In this document: positions 16,764 through 25,061 of the stretch, in pieces
Layout of the letters: each line of letters opens with the position of its first letter
How positions within the stretch are numbered: position 1 is the stretch's first letter
Assembly: GCA_009839505.1 (NCBI GenBank)
Contig: VXPO01000016.1
Span: forward strand, 19,042 to 83,041
DNA length: 64,000 nucleotides
Source of the DNA: Gammaproteobacteria bacterium
GTDB lineage: Bacteria; Pseudomonadota; Gammaproteobacteria; Pseudomonadales; Azotimanducaceae
Reading direction: 5' to 3'
Translations under genes and position numbers: made by a program
Notes under the pieces: model-generated
What the model was told of the DNA's origin: nothing
Database searches by the model: none
What the model saw: only the letters and a program-made list of their open reading frames with translations

Positions 16764-17411
16764 TCAGTCCGCGCCGGTCCACGCGGACAGCGAGATCGGC
16801 GTCGGGTTGTAGCCGTTGCAGGGGTTGTTGAGCTGCGGGCAGTTGGAGATCAACACCAGGATGTCCATCTTCGCCAGCAGTTCCACGTACTTGCCAGGGG
16901 CGCTGATGCCGTCCTCGAAGGTGAGCCCGCCCTCCGGCGTCACGGGCACGTTCATGAAGAAGTTGATGTTGTGGGCGATGTCCCGCTTGGTGAGGCCCCA
17001 CTCGTCGTGGGTGTTGAGAGCCAACAGCCAACTGTCGCGGCACGAGTGCATGGTCTTCTTCTCAAGGGCGTAGCGCACCGTGTTGCTCTCGCCTGCGCAG
17101 GCGCCGCCGAGGGTGTCGTGGCGACCGCAGGTGTCGGCGACGATCTCCAGCATCGGGTTGCCCTCGTCCGAGAGCAGGACCGTGCTTGTCGTCAGGTAGA
17201 GATTCCCTTGCTCGCGGATGGTGTCTACGGCGCTGTAGCGTTCGTAGGGATTCAGGGCGTTGAAGAACAGCGTGTCCACCGCCTGATTGCCCTTGAGGTC
17301 CGTGATGCGGAAGACATCGCCCGCCCGGATCGTATCCATCCAGTAGTCGCCCGCGCGAACGGTGCGTGTCCAGTCGGCCTGCTCCACGTCCAGGGTGCTT
17401 TTCTTGTGCAT
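16764..17411 (-). CDS. DUF1989 protein 2 (urea-carboxylase-associated; putative carboxyguanidine deiminase subunit)
   Basis: 215 residues from the ATG at 17411, which lies 2 bp after the stop of the first DUF1989 gene; the long upstream extension of the frame overlaps that gene and is not coding. The protein matches urea-carboxylase-associated family 2: an N-terminal [32 protein letters not shown] strand pair, the [19 protein letters not shown] loop, and [10 protein letters not shown] followed by a C-terminal [19 protein letters not shown] segment. Such proteins occur in pairs. In guanidine-degrading bacteria the pair forms the deiminase converting carboxyguanidine to allophanate and ammonia (established for that system). 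The assignment here is by context. Confidence 0.88.
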   Translation of the reverse strand: MHKKSTLDVEQADWTRTVRAGDYWMDTIRAGDVFRITDLKGNQAVDTLFFNALNPYERYSAVDTIREQGNLYLTTSTVLLSDEGNPMLEIVADTCGRHDTLGGACAGESNTVRYALEKKTMHSCRDSWLLALNTHDEWGLTKRDIAHNINFFMNVPVTPEGGLTFEDGISAPGKYVELLAKMDILVLISNCPQLNNPCNGYNPTPISLSAWTGAD

Positions 17412-17413
17412 CG

Positions 17414-18211
17414 CTAACCTCCGTAGCGGCCGCGCGCCCTTGCGGGCCCGTTGCGATCGCCCGCAAATGCCGCAGTCGCGGACAGTGAGTACAGGCGGTT
17501 GTTCATGAACCCCCGGCCGTTTTCCTCGCGGGAAGTCCGGCACGGATCGTCCACCGCGACCGGATCGGCGAGGCCTAGTTGGTAGGCGATGGGACGGCGC
17601 GGGTACTCGACTCCGGGGTTCAGCGGATGGGGGCAGGTGTGCAGTACGACCAAGGTCGGCATCTCGAAGCGCAGGGTCACGGCGGCGCCCGGTGCCGAGT
17701 GGCCTTCGCGGAACTCCATGGCGCCGTCGGCGGCCGCATCTACCCGCGAGAACCAGTTCACGTTGGCGGCGAAGTCCCGCCGACCGAGACCGTACTTGCC
17801 GAGTTCCACCAGGAAGCAGTCGCGGCCGTTGCGATGGTATTCGTTGCGCGCCTCCTGGTAGGACAGCGCGCCCCACTTGCGGTGAACGATTTCGGCGTTA
17901 CAAGTACCGCTGGCGGCGTCGTGCCAGCCTAGGTCGTCCTCCACGATGGAGCAGAAGATTCGTCCCATGTCCGAGTACAAACAGTGGCCCCTGGTCAGGC
18001 GGAAGGTGTGTTGGCACTTCAGCGTGTCGGGCAGGTTGAGGCGCTCCAGCGGATTCGCCGGGTTGTAGGCCAACATCGCCACGTTGCCCCCGCCCTCGAC
18101 GTCGATCAGCTTCAGCCGTACGCCTGCGTCGACGGTGAAGGACCAGTGGCAGCCACCCGGCAGAACGTCCTCGTAGAGCACGTCCGCGGTGGGTGTCCCC
18201 GTCGTTCCCAT
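17414..18211 (-). CDS. DUF1989 protein 1 (urea-carboxylase-associated; putative carboxyguanidine deiminase subunit)
   Basis: 265 residues, paralogous to the next gene. Family features are the N-terminal [35 protein letters not shown], a [35 protein letters not shown] core, and [17 protein letters not shown]. The C-terminal [21 protein letters not shown] parallels the [14 protein letters not shown] of its partner, suggesting a heteromer with shared metal or substrate residues. It lies 5 bp after the ABC ATPase gene and 2 bp before DUF1989 protein 2, so translation is probably coupled. The reaction is inferred from characterised guanidine operons, not visible in the sequence itself. Confidence 0.87.
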   Translation of the reverse strand: MGTTGTPTADVLYEDVLPGGCHWSFTVDAGVRLKLIDVEGGGNVAMLAYNPANPLERLNLPDTLKCQHTFRLTRGHCLYSDMGRIFCSIVEDDLGWHDAASGTCNAEIVHRKWGALSYQEARNEYHRNGRDCFLVELGKYGLGRRDFAANVNWFSRVDAAADGAMEFREGHSAPGAAVTLRFEMPTLVVLHTCPHPLNPGVEYPRRPIAYQLGLADPVAVDDPCRTSREENGRGFMNNRLYSLSATAAFAGDRNGPARARGRYGG

Positions 18212-18216
18212 GCGTG

Positions 18217-18987
18217 CTACGCCTCCTGTCCCGCGTTGATGCCGTTGACCACCGAGTCCATGTTCGGGCGCTGGCCCACGGGCAGATCGAAGGTGATGGT
18301 GGCGCCGTAGAGGTCCGGTTCGTGGGGATCGATCCTGGGCTTGTCGAAGACGAGAAGACGCGAACCCAGGCTGAAGCCTTCGGCGATGTCATGGGTGATC
18401 ATGAACACCGTCAGGCCCAGTTCGCGGTGCAGTTCGCGCACAAGATCGTGCATGTCCGCGCGGATACCCGGGTCGAGGGCGCCGAACGGCTCATCGAGGA
18501 GCAGGATGCCCGGTTCCGTGATCAGCGTCTGGGCCAGGGCGAGGCGCTGCTGCATCCCTCCCGACAGCTCGGCCGGGAAGTTCTTCGCCGAGGACAGCAG
18601 GCCCACGCGGTCGAGCATCCGTTCGGCGCATTCGACGTTACGGGCACGCCGCCGCCCGAAGGTTCTGCCCAACAAGGGCGACGCGCTGAACTCGAGGCCC
18701 ACCAGGACGTTCTGCAGTACGTTGAGGTGCGGGAACACGGAATACCGCTGGAACACCACGCCGCGGTCGGCGCGTGGCTCGGGAACGAGGCGCGTGCCGT
18801 CAAGTTCGATCACGCCCTGACAGGGTTCCACCTCCCCCAAGATCATGCGGAGAAACGTGGTCTTGCCGCATCCAGACGCACCCACGATGGTCACGAATTC
18901 GTGCTCCTCCACCTTCAGATGGACGTTCTCGAGCACGGTCTTGCCGGGGTAGCGCTTCCAGACATTGCGCACATCCACCAACGCCAT
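18217..18987 (-). CDS. ABC transporter ATPase (nitrate/taurine/urea-type)
   Basis: A 256-residue nucleotide-binding subunit of an uptake ABC transporter. Walker A is VGASGCGKTTF (about residues 35-45), the signature is LSGGMQQRLALAQ (about 135-147), and Walker B is GILLLDEPFGALDP, followed by the switch histidine in MITHDIAEG. It resembles SsuB/TauB/NrtD-like ATPases. It is encoded between the permease gene (1 bp upstream) and the DUF1989 genes. In the operon it should energise import of the nitrogen substrate, guanidine or urea. Confidence 0.93.
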   Translation of the reverse strand: MALVDVRNVWKRYPGKTVLENVHLKVEEHEFVTIVGASGCGKTTFLRMILGEVEPCQGVIELDGTRLVPEPRADRGVVFQRYSVFPHLNVLQNVLVGLEFSASPLLGRTFGRRRARNVECAERMLDRVGLLSSAKNFPAELSGGMQQRLALAQTLITEPGILLLDEPFGALDPGIRADMHDLVRELHRELGLTVFMITHDIAEGFSLGSRLLVFDKPRIDPHEPDLYGATITFDLPVGQRPNMDSVVNGINAGQEA

Positions 18988-18988
18988 G

Positions 18989-19858
18989 TCACGCCCCGTA
19001 CCAGGGAAAGCAGCGCCGGTTTAGCTTCCGCAGGCCAAAATCCAGCAGGAAGGCGAGCATAGTGATCCAGACCACGTAGGGCAGGATCACGTCCATCGCG
19101 AGGTATCGCCGGACGAGGAAGATCCGGTAGCCGAGACCGTCCGTGGAGGCGATTGCCTCGGCCGCGATAAGAAACAGCCATGCGCTGCCGAGCGATAGTC
19201 GGACTCCGTCGACCAGCCTCGGCAGGACCTGCGGCAGAACCACACGCAGGGCGATCTGCCAGGTCGTGCCGTCAAGGGTCTGCGCCTTCACGAACTGCTC
19301 CCGCGGCAGTTCGCGCACCCGCTGCTCGACGTCGCGCATCAAGAACGGCGCCGTACCGAGAACGATCAGCATCACCTTGGCGAGCTCGCCTATGCCGAAG
19401 GCGATGAACAGGATCGGTAGGATCGCCAGCGGCGGAATCATCGACACCGCCCGCACCCACGGCGACCAGAAAGCGCCAAACCACGGCAGGAGGCCGTTGG
19501 GGACACCCACCGCGAGTCCCACCGCCGCGGCGACGGCGATGCCGATCAGGAGTCGTTGGAGACTGGCGGCGGTGTCGCTCCACAGGATGATCTCGCCGGT
19601 GCGGCGGTCCGGCTCGAAGGCGACCCGTTCGACGGTCTCGCCAATGGTCGAGAGACTCGGCAGCAGCTTGTCGTCCGGGTTTTCCGCCAGGCGAACGCCG
19701 GATGCCGCCACGTAGACGACGACCGCCAACGCGAACGGCATCGCCGCACTGAGCAGCGAGCCGACATTGCCCGGCCGGCGGTTGAGCAGGCGTACGCGCG
19801 TGCGCGCCTCACGGCGGCGCGCCTCACGGCGCGTTGGAGATTGCTCCGCAATCTCCAT
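18989..19858 (-). CDS. ABC transporter permease (SsuC/TauC-like)
   Basis: 289 residues with a basic N-terminus (an Arg-rich stretch about 10-30), about six transmembrane segments, and the binding-protein-dependent permease loop around RVVLPQVLPRLVDGVRLSLGSAW (about 205-227). It is the membrane subunit for the adjacent ATPase and binding protein. The first codons lie in a perfect 9-bp hairpin (arms GGAGATTGC and GCAATCTCC, 19836-19856, reaching the ATG), which could slow initiation. Repeated CGGCGCGCCTCAC units encode the Arg-rich stretch. Confidence 0.92.
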   Translation of the reverse strand: MEIAEQSPTRREARRREARTRVRLLNRRPGNVGSLLSAAMPFALAVVVYVAASGVRLAENPDDKLLPSLSTIGETVERVAFEPDRRTGEIILWSDTAASLQRLLIGIAVAAAVGLAVGVPNGLLPWFGAFWSPWVRAVSMIPPLAILPILFIAFGIGELAKVMLIVLGTAPFLMRDVEQRVRELPREQFVKAQTLDGTTWQIALRVVLPQVLPRLVDGVRLSLGSAWLFLIAAEAIASTDGLGYRIFLVRRYLAMDVILPYVVWITMLAFLLDFGLRKLNRRCFPWYGA

Positions 19859-19894
19859 GCTTTCCCTTACGAGAGGCCGCCCTGTCGGGGAAGA

Positions 19895-20953
19895 CTACAG
19901 CTCGCCGTCGGCTGCCATGCTCATGTAGGTGTCTGTGAATCGCAGCTTGACGTTGGTCGCCGAGCCGAGGATTTCGCCGCCGGGCATCTCGATGCCGATG
20001 AAGCCCGCGTCGGGTGCGCCTTCGCCGAGCAGACCGTGCTCGAACGAGAAGGCGGTGACGTTGGCCATGGTTTCCCGAAGCGCGTCGGAGCGGACGAAGT
20101 CGACCGCGGGTTCCGGGGTGTAGAACATCTGCGTCGCGGCAAGCTGGGCTTCGTAACCCGGGAGATCCGTCCCCGATGCCTTGGCCATCTGCGTCTTGGC
20201 GCCATCGCCGCCCTCCGAGGACATCGTCGCCATGGTCTCGTACCAGGCACCGACCAACGCCTTGCCGAGACGGGGGTCCCGGGCGGCCTCGGTGTTGACC
20301 ACGAGCATGTCGATGATCTCGCCGGGGATCTGGGACGAGTCGAACACCGGGGTAACGTCCGGCAGCGACGTGATCTCGGCGAGCAACGGGTTCCAGGTCA
20401 CCACCGCGGTCACGTCGTCCGTTGAGAACGCCGCGACGATATCGGCGTCGGACGTGTTGACCACGGTGAGGTCGCGCTCGGTCATGTCGACCGAGGCCAG
20501 CGCGCGGGCGAGGAGGTAGTGGGAAACAGAGAGCTCAACCAAGTTGACGTCCTGCCCGCGAAGGTCGGGCAACAACTTCCCTGCGCCCTTGAGGACGATG
20601 CCGTCGTTGCCGTTGGAGAAGTCGCCGACGATGAGCGCCGTCGAGTCCACACCCCCGGCAGCCGGGATCGTCAGCGCGTCCATGTTGGTCATGGTGCAGC
20701 CATCGAAGGCTCCCGCCGTGTATTGATTGATGGACTCGATGTAGTCGTTGAACTGCACCACTTCGATGGTGATGCCGTATTTCTCCGCCCACTTGTCGAC
20801 GATGCCCGCCTCCTGGGCGTAGCCCCAGGGCATCCAGCCGACGTAGATGCTCCAAGCGATGCGGTAGTCGTCCTTGGCGGACGCCGTGAAGGAAAACACG
20901 GTCAGCGCGGCAGCAAGCAGCGCGCCGGTCCAGCGGTTCGATAGGTTAGCCAT
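19895..20953 (-). CDS. ABC transporter substrate-binding protein (putative urea/guanidine)
   Basis: About 352 residues from the ATG at 20953, preceded by a GGAGG site; the ATG at 20974 lacks one. A signal peptide is clear (NRWTGALLAAALTVFSFTASAKD). The mature protein resembles the NMT1/TauA-type binding proteins found next to urea carboxylases: IAWSIYVGWMPWGYAQEAGIVDKWAEKYGI, then FNDYIESINQYTAGAFDGCTMTNMDAL, and VVTWNPLLAEI further on. It is the first gene of the operon that runs through permease, ATPase, DUF1989 pair, carboxylase and atzF. It should deliver the substrate to the permease. Confidence 0.92.
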   Translation of the reverse strand: MANLSNRWTGALLAAALTVFSFTASAKDDYRIAWSIYVGWMPWGYAQEAGIVDKWAEKYGITIEVVQFNDYIESINQYTAGAFDGCTMTNMDALTIPAAGGVDSTALIVGDFSNGNDGIVLKGAGKLLPDLRGQDVNLVELSVSHYLLARALASVDMTERDLTVVNTSDADIVAAFSTDDVTAVVTWNPLLAEITSLPDVTPVFDSSQIPGEIIDMLVVNTEAARDPRLGKALVGAWYETMATMSSEGGDGAKTQMAKASGTDLPGYEAQLAATQMFYTPEPAVDFVRSDALRETMANVTAFSFEHGLLGEGAPDAGFIGIEMPGGEILGSATNVKLRFTDTYMSMAADGEL

Positions 20954-21306
20954 GCGGGCCTCCGGTCGTTGCACGTACGAGGAGGCGACATGGAGATCGC
21001 GCTCCTCAATTCGTGCCGAGCAAGACCCGTGCCAGCACCAAACAGCGCGCGGCCCACGCTTCTGGAACGCTGGCGAGACGACCCGCGCACCCCAACGGGG
21101 CGCGGCGCGCCAACTTGATGCAGCACCCCGAAAGACAAGGGGACATCCACCCTACGGCCAAAAGGGGACATCCACCCTACGGCCAAAAGGGGACATCCAC
21201 CCTACGGGCGTAAGGTGGATGTCCCCAAAAGCCCGAAAGGTGGATGTCCCCTAGACGAGGGTGCCAAAAGCCCGAAAGGTGGATGTCCCCTAGACGAGGG
21301 TGGACC
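20954..21306. other. Intergenic region: operon upstream region plus repeat array
   Basis: The first 180 bp (20954-21135) is the leader and promoter region of the nitrogen operon. It contains a small GGAG/CTCC hairpin near 20994-21007. I searched for the conserved blocks of the guanidine-I riboswitch on the minus strand and did not find them, nor the paired ACGR loops of guanidine-II. The rest is repeat array 2. No gene is supported. Confidence 0.6.
21137..21305. repeat. Repeat array 2 (GGTGGATGTCC family)
   Basis: Three cores reading GGGGACATCCACCCTACGG at about 24-bp spacing (21137-21205) are followed by three in the opposite orientation reading AAGGTGGATGTCCCC (about 21211-21296). The last two belong to a 42-bp direct repeat ending in TAGACGAGGGTG. 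The head-to-head arrangement gives a long imperfect inverted repeat. It lies directly beyond the leuA stop codon and may serve as its terminator. Confidence 0.9.
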
Positions 21307-22974
21307 CTAGCTTCGTTTCCAACGTCGGTTCACCGCCGACACGATGGCGATCAGCGACGCGGTGATGGTGTTCTGGCTGATGCCGATGCCATAGCAGTTG
21401 GCGTTGGTCTGGCTCGCCACCTCGGCGTCGCCGATGGAGACGATGCAGATCGCGCTCGCGTCCTTGCCGATTCCCATCGCCCGCTCATGGTAGTCGGTGA
21501 TGTTCAGCGGCTCGTTCAAGGTCGACACCATGCCGTTGACGAATGCCTCGATGGGGCCGGAACCCCGTCCCGAGACCTCGACCTCGCCGTCGGGGACCTC
21601 GAGCTTCGCGGTGCAGTACTGCTCGTCCCCGTCGCCTCGGTAAAGTTGGTAGTCGAGGAGACGGTACGGTCCGCCGTCCGCAAGGTATTCGTCTTTCAGT
21701 GCCGCGAAGATCTCGTCCGGTCGAACTTCGCGGTCGAGGCGCTCGGTCAGGGCCTGCACCACCTTGGAGAATTCCACCAGCATTTCCCGGGGGAGCGCGA
21801 TGCCGAAGTGCTCTTCCAGCACGAATCCCACGCCACCCTTGCCCGACTGGCTGTTGACGCGCACCGTCTCCTTGTAGGAGGAGCCCACGTCCGACGGGTC
21901 GATGGGCAGGTAGGGAACCTCCCAGTGCTCGCGGTCGACCCGTGCCATGCCCTTCTTGATGGCGTCCTGGTGCGAACCCGAAAAGGCGGTGAAGACCAGA
22001 TCGCCGGCGTAGGGATGACGTTCGTGTACAGGCAGCTTGTTGATCCCCTCCACGGTCTCCCGAATGCGCGGCATGTCGCGAAAATCCAACTCTGGATCAA
22101 CACCTTGAGAGAACAAGTTCATGGCGACCGTAACAAGATCGCAGTTGCCGGTGCGCTCGCCGTTGCCGAACAGCGTGCCTTCCACGCGTTCGGCGCCTGC
22201 CATCAGGGCGAGTTCCGTGGCGGCGACGCCTGTGCCGCGGTCGTTGTGGGTGTGCAGACTTATGACGATGCGGTCACGGTCGGGGAACCGACGTGCGAAC
22301 CACTCGATTTGGTCGGCGTAGATATTCGGCGTCGCCATCTCCACGGTGGACGGCAGGTTGACGATGATCGGTTGCGCCGCCGTGGCACCCCACTCGTCCG
22401 CCACCGCGGCACAGATGTCCACCGCGAAGTCCAGCTCCGTGCCGGTGAAGCTCTCCGGCGAATACTCGAAGTGGATGTCGGTGTCGGTTAGATGGCTAAC
22501 GCCTTCCTTGACCACCGCCGTGCCCTCCACGGCGAGGTCGATGATGCCTTGGCAGTCCATGTTGAACACCACCCGCCGTTGAAGCTCGGAGGTGGAGTTG
22601 TAGAGATGGAAGATCGCGCTCGGCGCCCCGTCGAGCGCCTCCACACTCCGCTGGATCAGTTCCGGACGGGCTTGGCAGAGAACTTGGACCGTGACGCCCT
22701 CGGGGACCATGCCGCCGTCGATGATCCGGCGGATGAAGTCGAAGTCCGGCTGCGATGCGGCCGGAAAGCCCACCTCGATCTCGACGAACCCGACCTCCAA
22801 CAGCAGTTCGTACATCCTGAGCTTCTCGTCCACGTTCATGGGGTCGATCAGCGCCTGGTTGCCGTCGCGGAGATCCACGCTGCACCAGCGCGGCGGTGCC
22901 GCCAGCACGGCACTCGGCCAATGGCGATCGGGTAGATCCACGGGCTCGAAAGCCCGGTACTTATGGGATGGCAT
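21307..22974 (-). CDS. leuA: 2-isopropylmalate synthase, long (LeuA2) form
   Basis: First committed enzyme of leucine biosynthesis: acetyl-CoA plus 2-oxoisovalerate to 2-isopropylmalate. About 555 residues from the ATG at 22974 (MPSHKYRAFEPVDLPDRHWPS), which matches the usual N-terminus of the class and has AAAGG five nucleotides upstream. An in-frame ATG at 23055 would add 27 low-quality residues across two hairpins. Catalytic-domain markers are WCSVDLRDGNQALIDPM and the metal-binding HTHNDRGTG. The C-terminal regulatory domain (about 420-550) carries the leucine-feedback fold. A Leu-rich leader peptide precedes it. Confidence 0.95.
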   Translation of the reverse strand: MPSHKYRAFEPVDLPDRHWPSAVLAAPPRWCSVDLRDGNQALIDPMNVDEKLRMYELLLEVGFVEIEVGFPAASQPDFDFIRRIIDGGMVPEGVTVQVLCQARPELIQRSVEALDGAPSAIFHLYNSTSELQRRVVFNMDCQGIIDLAVEGTAVVKEGVSHLTDTDIHFEYSPESFTGTELDFAVDICAAVADEWGATAAQPIIVNLPSTVEMATPNIYADQIEWFARRFPDRDRIVISLHTHNDRGTGVAATELALMAGAERVEGTLFGNGERTGNCDLVTVAMNLFSQGVDPELDFRDMPRIRETVEGINKLPVHERHPYAGDLVFTAFSGSHQDAIKKGMARVDREHWEVPYLPIDPSDVGSSYKETVRVNSQSGKGGVGFVLEEHFGIALPREMLVEFSKVVQALTERLDREVRPDEIFAALKDEYLADGGPYRLLDYQLYRGDGDEQYCTAKLEVPDGEVEVSGRGSGPIEAFVNGMVSTLNEPLNITDYHERAMGIGKDASAICIVSIGDAEVASQTNANCYGIGISQNTITASLIAIVSAVNRRWKRS

Positions 22975-22986
22975 GGCGCCTTTACG

Positions 22987-23018
22987 GCTGCCAGAAGCAG
23001 CGCGTCCTGAAGGACGCG
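22987..23018 (-). promoter_or_regulatory. Tandem hairpins in the leuA leader
   Basis: On the transcript the stem CGCGTCC/GGACGCG (23001-23018) is followed by GCTGC/GCAGC (22987-23001), ending just before the leuA ribosome-binding site. They lie between the leucine-rich leader ORF and leuA, where an attenuator is expected. No U tract follows, so control, if any, may act on translation or by Rho rather than by an intrinsic terminator. Confidence 0.5.
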
Positions 23019-23131
23019 AGCTCGCGGGGCCTGCCGTGGGTTGCTGCGTGGTCATCGCAAGCGCTCCGTTGCTGCGGATGTCGGGGTTTGGACGGTGGGC
23101 AGATTCGGCCCTTTCGATGAGGTATAGCCGG

Positions 23132-23209
23132 CTAGGCCGGCAGGAGCAGCAGCAGAATGAGGTCCGCGCCAGGGGCGGACGGCGTGGTATGCGGGGTCGA
23201 TGCGTTCAT
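23132..23209 (-). CDS. leuL: leu leader peptide
   Basis: A 25-codon ORF whose last residues read DLILLLLLPA: six leucines and one isoleucine within seven codons near the stop. Such runs of regulatory codons are the hallmark of ribosome-mediated attenuation of leucine genes. The ORF lies 157 bp upstream of the chosen leuA start and its ATG is about 13 nt after a TATAGT box. A GCCGGC-CTA-GCCGGC palindrome overlaps its stop codon. Stalling at Leu codons would cover this palindrome and alter the downstream folds. Confidence 0.8.
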   Translation of the reverse strand: MNASTPHTTPSAPGADLILLLLLPA

Positions 23210-23222
23210 CTCAACGGCGCGG

Positions 23223-23248
23223 ACTATAGCGGAATTGATGTTCGTCAA
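23223..23248 (-). promoter_or_regulatory. Probable leuL-leuA promoter
   Basis: On the minus strand a TATAGT -10 box (23223-23228) lies about 13 bp from the leader ATG. TTGACG (23243-23248) is present but only 14 bp away, shorter than optimal; TGGTTG, 3 bp further upstream, gives 17 bp. The -10 is convincing, the -35 assignment is not. Confidence 0.5.
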
Positions 23249-23276
23249 CCACTCCCTACCACTCTCTACCGCCACG

Positions 23277-24497
23277 TCAAAACATGATGTCGATTGCCGC
23301 CGCTGCAGCTTTTGCCTTGGCCCGAGCGGAGTCGACGGTGTCGGCCAGCGCCAGTGCCACGCCCATGCGCCGCTCGCCGCGCACCTCGGGCTTGCCAAAC
23401 AGGCGCAGTTGGGTGTCTTCGCTTGCCAGTGCACCCTCGAGGTTTCCGAAGGCGACCCGGTCCGAGTCGCCGTGGGCGAGAATCACGGCGGACGCCGACG
23501 GCCCGAGCTGGCGGATGACGGGTACCGGCAGACCCAGAATCGCGCGGGCGTGAAGCGCGAACTCGGACAGATCCTGGCTGATCAGCGTCACCATCCCGGT
23601 ATCGTGCGGGCGCGGGCTGACCTCGCTGAACCACACGTCGTCGTCCTTGATGAAGAACTCGACCCCGAAGATGCCCGCGCCGCCGAGTTCACCGGTCACG
23701 AGTTCGGCAATCCGCTGGCACTCGGCCAGCGCCGCTTCGGTCATGGCCTGCGGTTGCCAGGACTCTTGGTAGTCGCCTCCTTCCTGCCGATGGCCGATGG
23801 GTGCGCAGAAGGTCACTCCGCCTCGGTGGCGCACGGTCAGCAGCGTGATCTCGTAGTCGAAGTCGATGAAGCCCTCGACGATGACCTTGTCGGCGCCGCC
23901 TCGGGCGCCTTCGCGGGCCGCGCGCCAGGATTCCATCGCCTCGGTTGGCGCATGCACCGTCGTCTGCCCCTTGCCGGACGAACTCATGACCGGCTTAACC
24001 ACGCAGGGCGTACCGATCTCCGCCACCGCCTCTTGGTACTCGTCCTCGGTCGACGCGAAGCGGTACGGGGAGGTCGCCACGCCAAGATCCTCCGCAGCCA
24101 AGCGGCGGATGCCCTCGCGGTTCATGGTGAGCCTGGCCGCCCGCGCGGTGGGGATGACGTGCCAGCCCTCGGCTTCCATCTCCACCAGGGTCGGCGTCGC
24201 GATGGCTTCGATCTCGGGCACCACGAGATCCGGCTTCTCGGTCTCGATGATGTCCCGCAGGGAGTCGCCATCGAGCATGTTGACCACGTGGCCGCGGTGG
24301 GCGACCTGCATGCCCGGCGCGTTGGCGTAGCGGTCGACGGCGATGACTTCCACGCCGAGCCGCTGCAACTCGATGACGACCTCTTTCCCGAGTTCGCCCG
24401 CGCCCAGCATCATCACCCGCGTGGCGCCCGGCGAGAGCGGCGTGCCGATGGTGGTCACGGCCGCGTTCCTTGGCGCCGCCGGGGTGTGGTTGGGCAC
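23277..24497 (-). CDS. purT: Formate-dependent GAR transformylase
   Basis: ATP-grasp enzyme converting glycinamide ribonucleotide, formate and ATP to FGAR in purine synthesis. 406 residues, close to the 392 of E. coli. Diagnostic segments include [21 protein letters not shown] at the N-terminal domain (about 31-51), [34 protein letters not shown] (ATP-binding loop), and [14 protein letters not shown] (metal site). Its first 43 bp overlap the 3' end of the gamma-carbonic-anhydrase-like gene. The true start could be the internal GTG nearer to [16 protein letters not shown]. It provides an alternative to PurN at the step before PurL. Confidence 0.96.
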   Translation of the reverse strand: MPNHTPAAPRNAAVTTIGTPLSPGATRVMMLGAGELGKEVVIELQRLGVEVIAVDRYANAPGMQVAHRGHVVNMLDGDSLRDIIETEKPDLVVPEIEAIATPTLVEMEAEGWHVIPTARAARLTMNREGIRRLAAEDLGVATSPYRFASTEDEYQEAVAEIGTPCVVKPVMSSSGKGQTTVHAPTEAMESWRAAREGARGGADKVIVEGFIDFDYEITLLTVRHRGGVTFCAPIGHRQEGGDYQESWQPQAMTEAALAECQRIAELVTGELGGAGIFGVEFFIKDDDVWFSEVSPRPHDTGMVTLISQDLSEFALHARAILGLPVPVIRQLGPSASAVILAHGDSDRVAFGNLEGALASEDTQLRLFGKPEVRGERRMGVALALADTVDSARAKAKAAAAAIDIMF

Positions 24498-25003
24498 AGC
24501 TCCGCCTGGTAACGGCGGAAGTTATTCACATACAGCTCCGAGAACCCGGTGATCTCCTCGACCTCCTCGTCCGTGAGTTCGCGCACCACCTTGCCGGGAG
24601 AGCCGAGTACCAGGCTGCGGTCCGGGATGACCTTGCCCTCGGTGATGAGCGCGTTGGAGCCGACCAGGCAGTCGTCGCCGATCACGGCGCCGTTCAGGAC
24701 CACGGCGTTGATGCCAATCAGGCTGTTGTCGCCGATGGTGCAACCGTGCAGCACCGCCTTGTGGCCCACGGTGACCCCGTCGCCGATGGTGACGGGGAAG
24801 CCGTCGTCCATGTGCACGACGCAGTTGTCCTGGATGTTGGTGCGCGCGCCGACGCTGATGGTGTCGTAGTCGCCGCGCAGTACGGCGCCCCACCACACCG
24901 AGGACTCGTGCTTCAACCGAACCGAGCCGACGATCACGGCAGTCTGGGCGATGAAGCAGTCACCCTCGACCTCGAGCCGGGCGCCCTCGAGCTGGTAGAT
25001 CAT
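24455..25003 (-). CDS. Gamma-carbonic-anhydrase-like hexapeptide protein (YrdA type)
   Basis: A 182-residue left-handed beta-helix protein. Repeated hexapeptides with Ile/Val every six residues run from about residue 12 to 135 ([61 protein letters not shown]). Three histidines of the zinc site are recognisable ([16 protein letters not shown]). Family members bind Zn/Fe; few YrdA-type proteins show carbonic anhydrase activity. It is encoded 58 bp downstream of purL and overlaps purT, within the purine operon. CO2/bicarbonate supply is only a guess. Confidence 0.9.
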   Translation of the reverse strand: MIYQLEGARLEVEGDCFIAQTAVIVGSVRLKHESSVWWGAVLRGDYDTISVGARTNIQDNCVVHMDDGFPVTIGDGVTVGHKAVLHGCTIGDNSLIGINAVVLNGAVIGDDCLVGSNALITEGKVIPDRSLVLGSPGKVVRELTDEEVEEITGFSELYVNNFRRYQAELCPTTPRRRQGTRP

Positions 25004-25061
25004 CGTTCCTGCCGTGTCTGTCCGCCGGACGCATTGTGTCGGAGGCGGGGCATCAAAGCCA

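Noticed and set aside
20954-21135. Guanidine riboswitch
   Set aside because: Expected from operon content but the conserved sequence blocks were not found by eye; left as a computational check.
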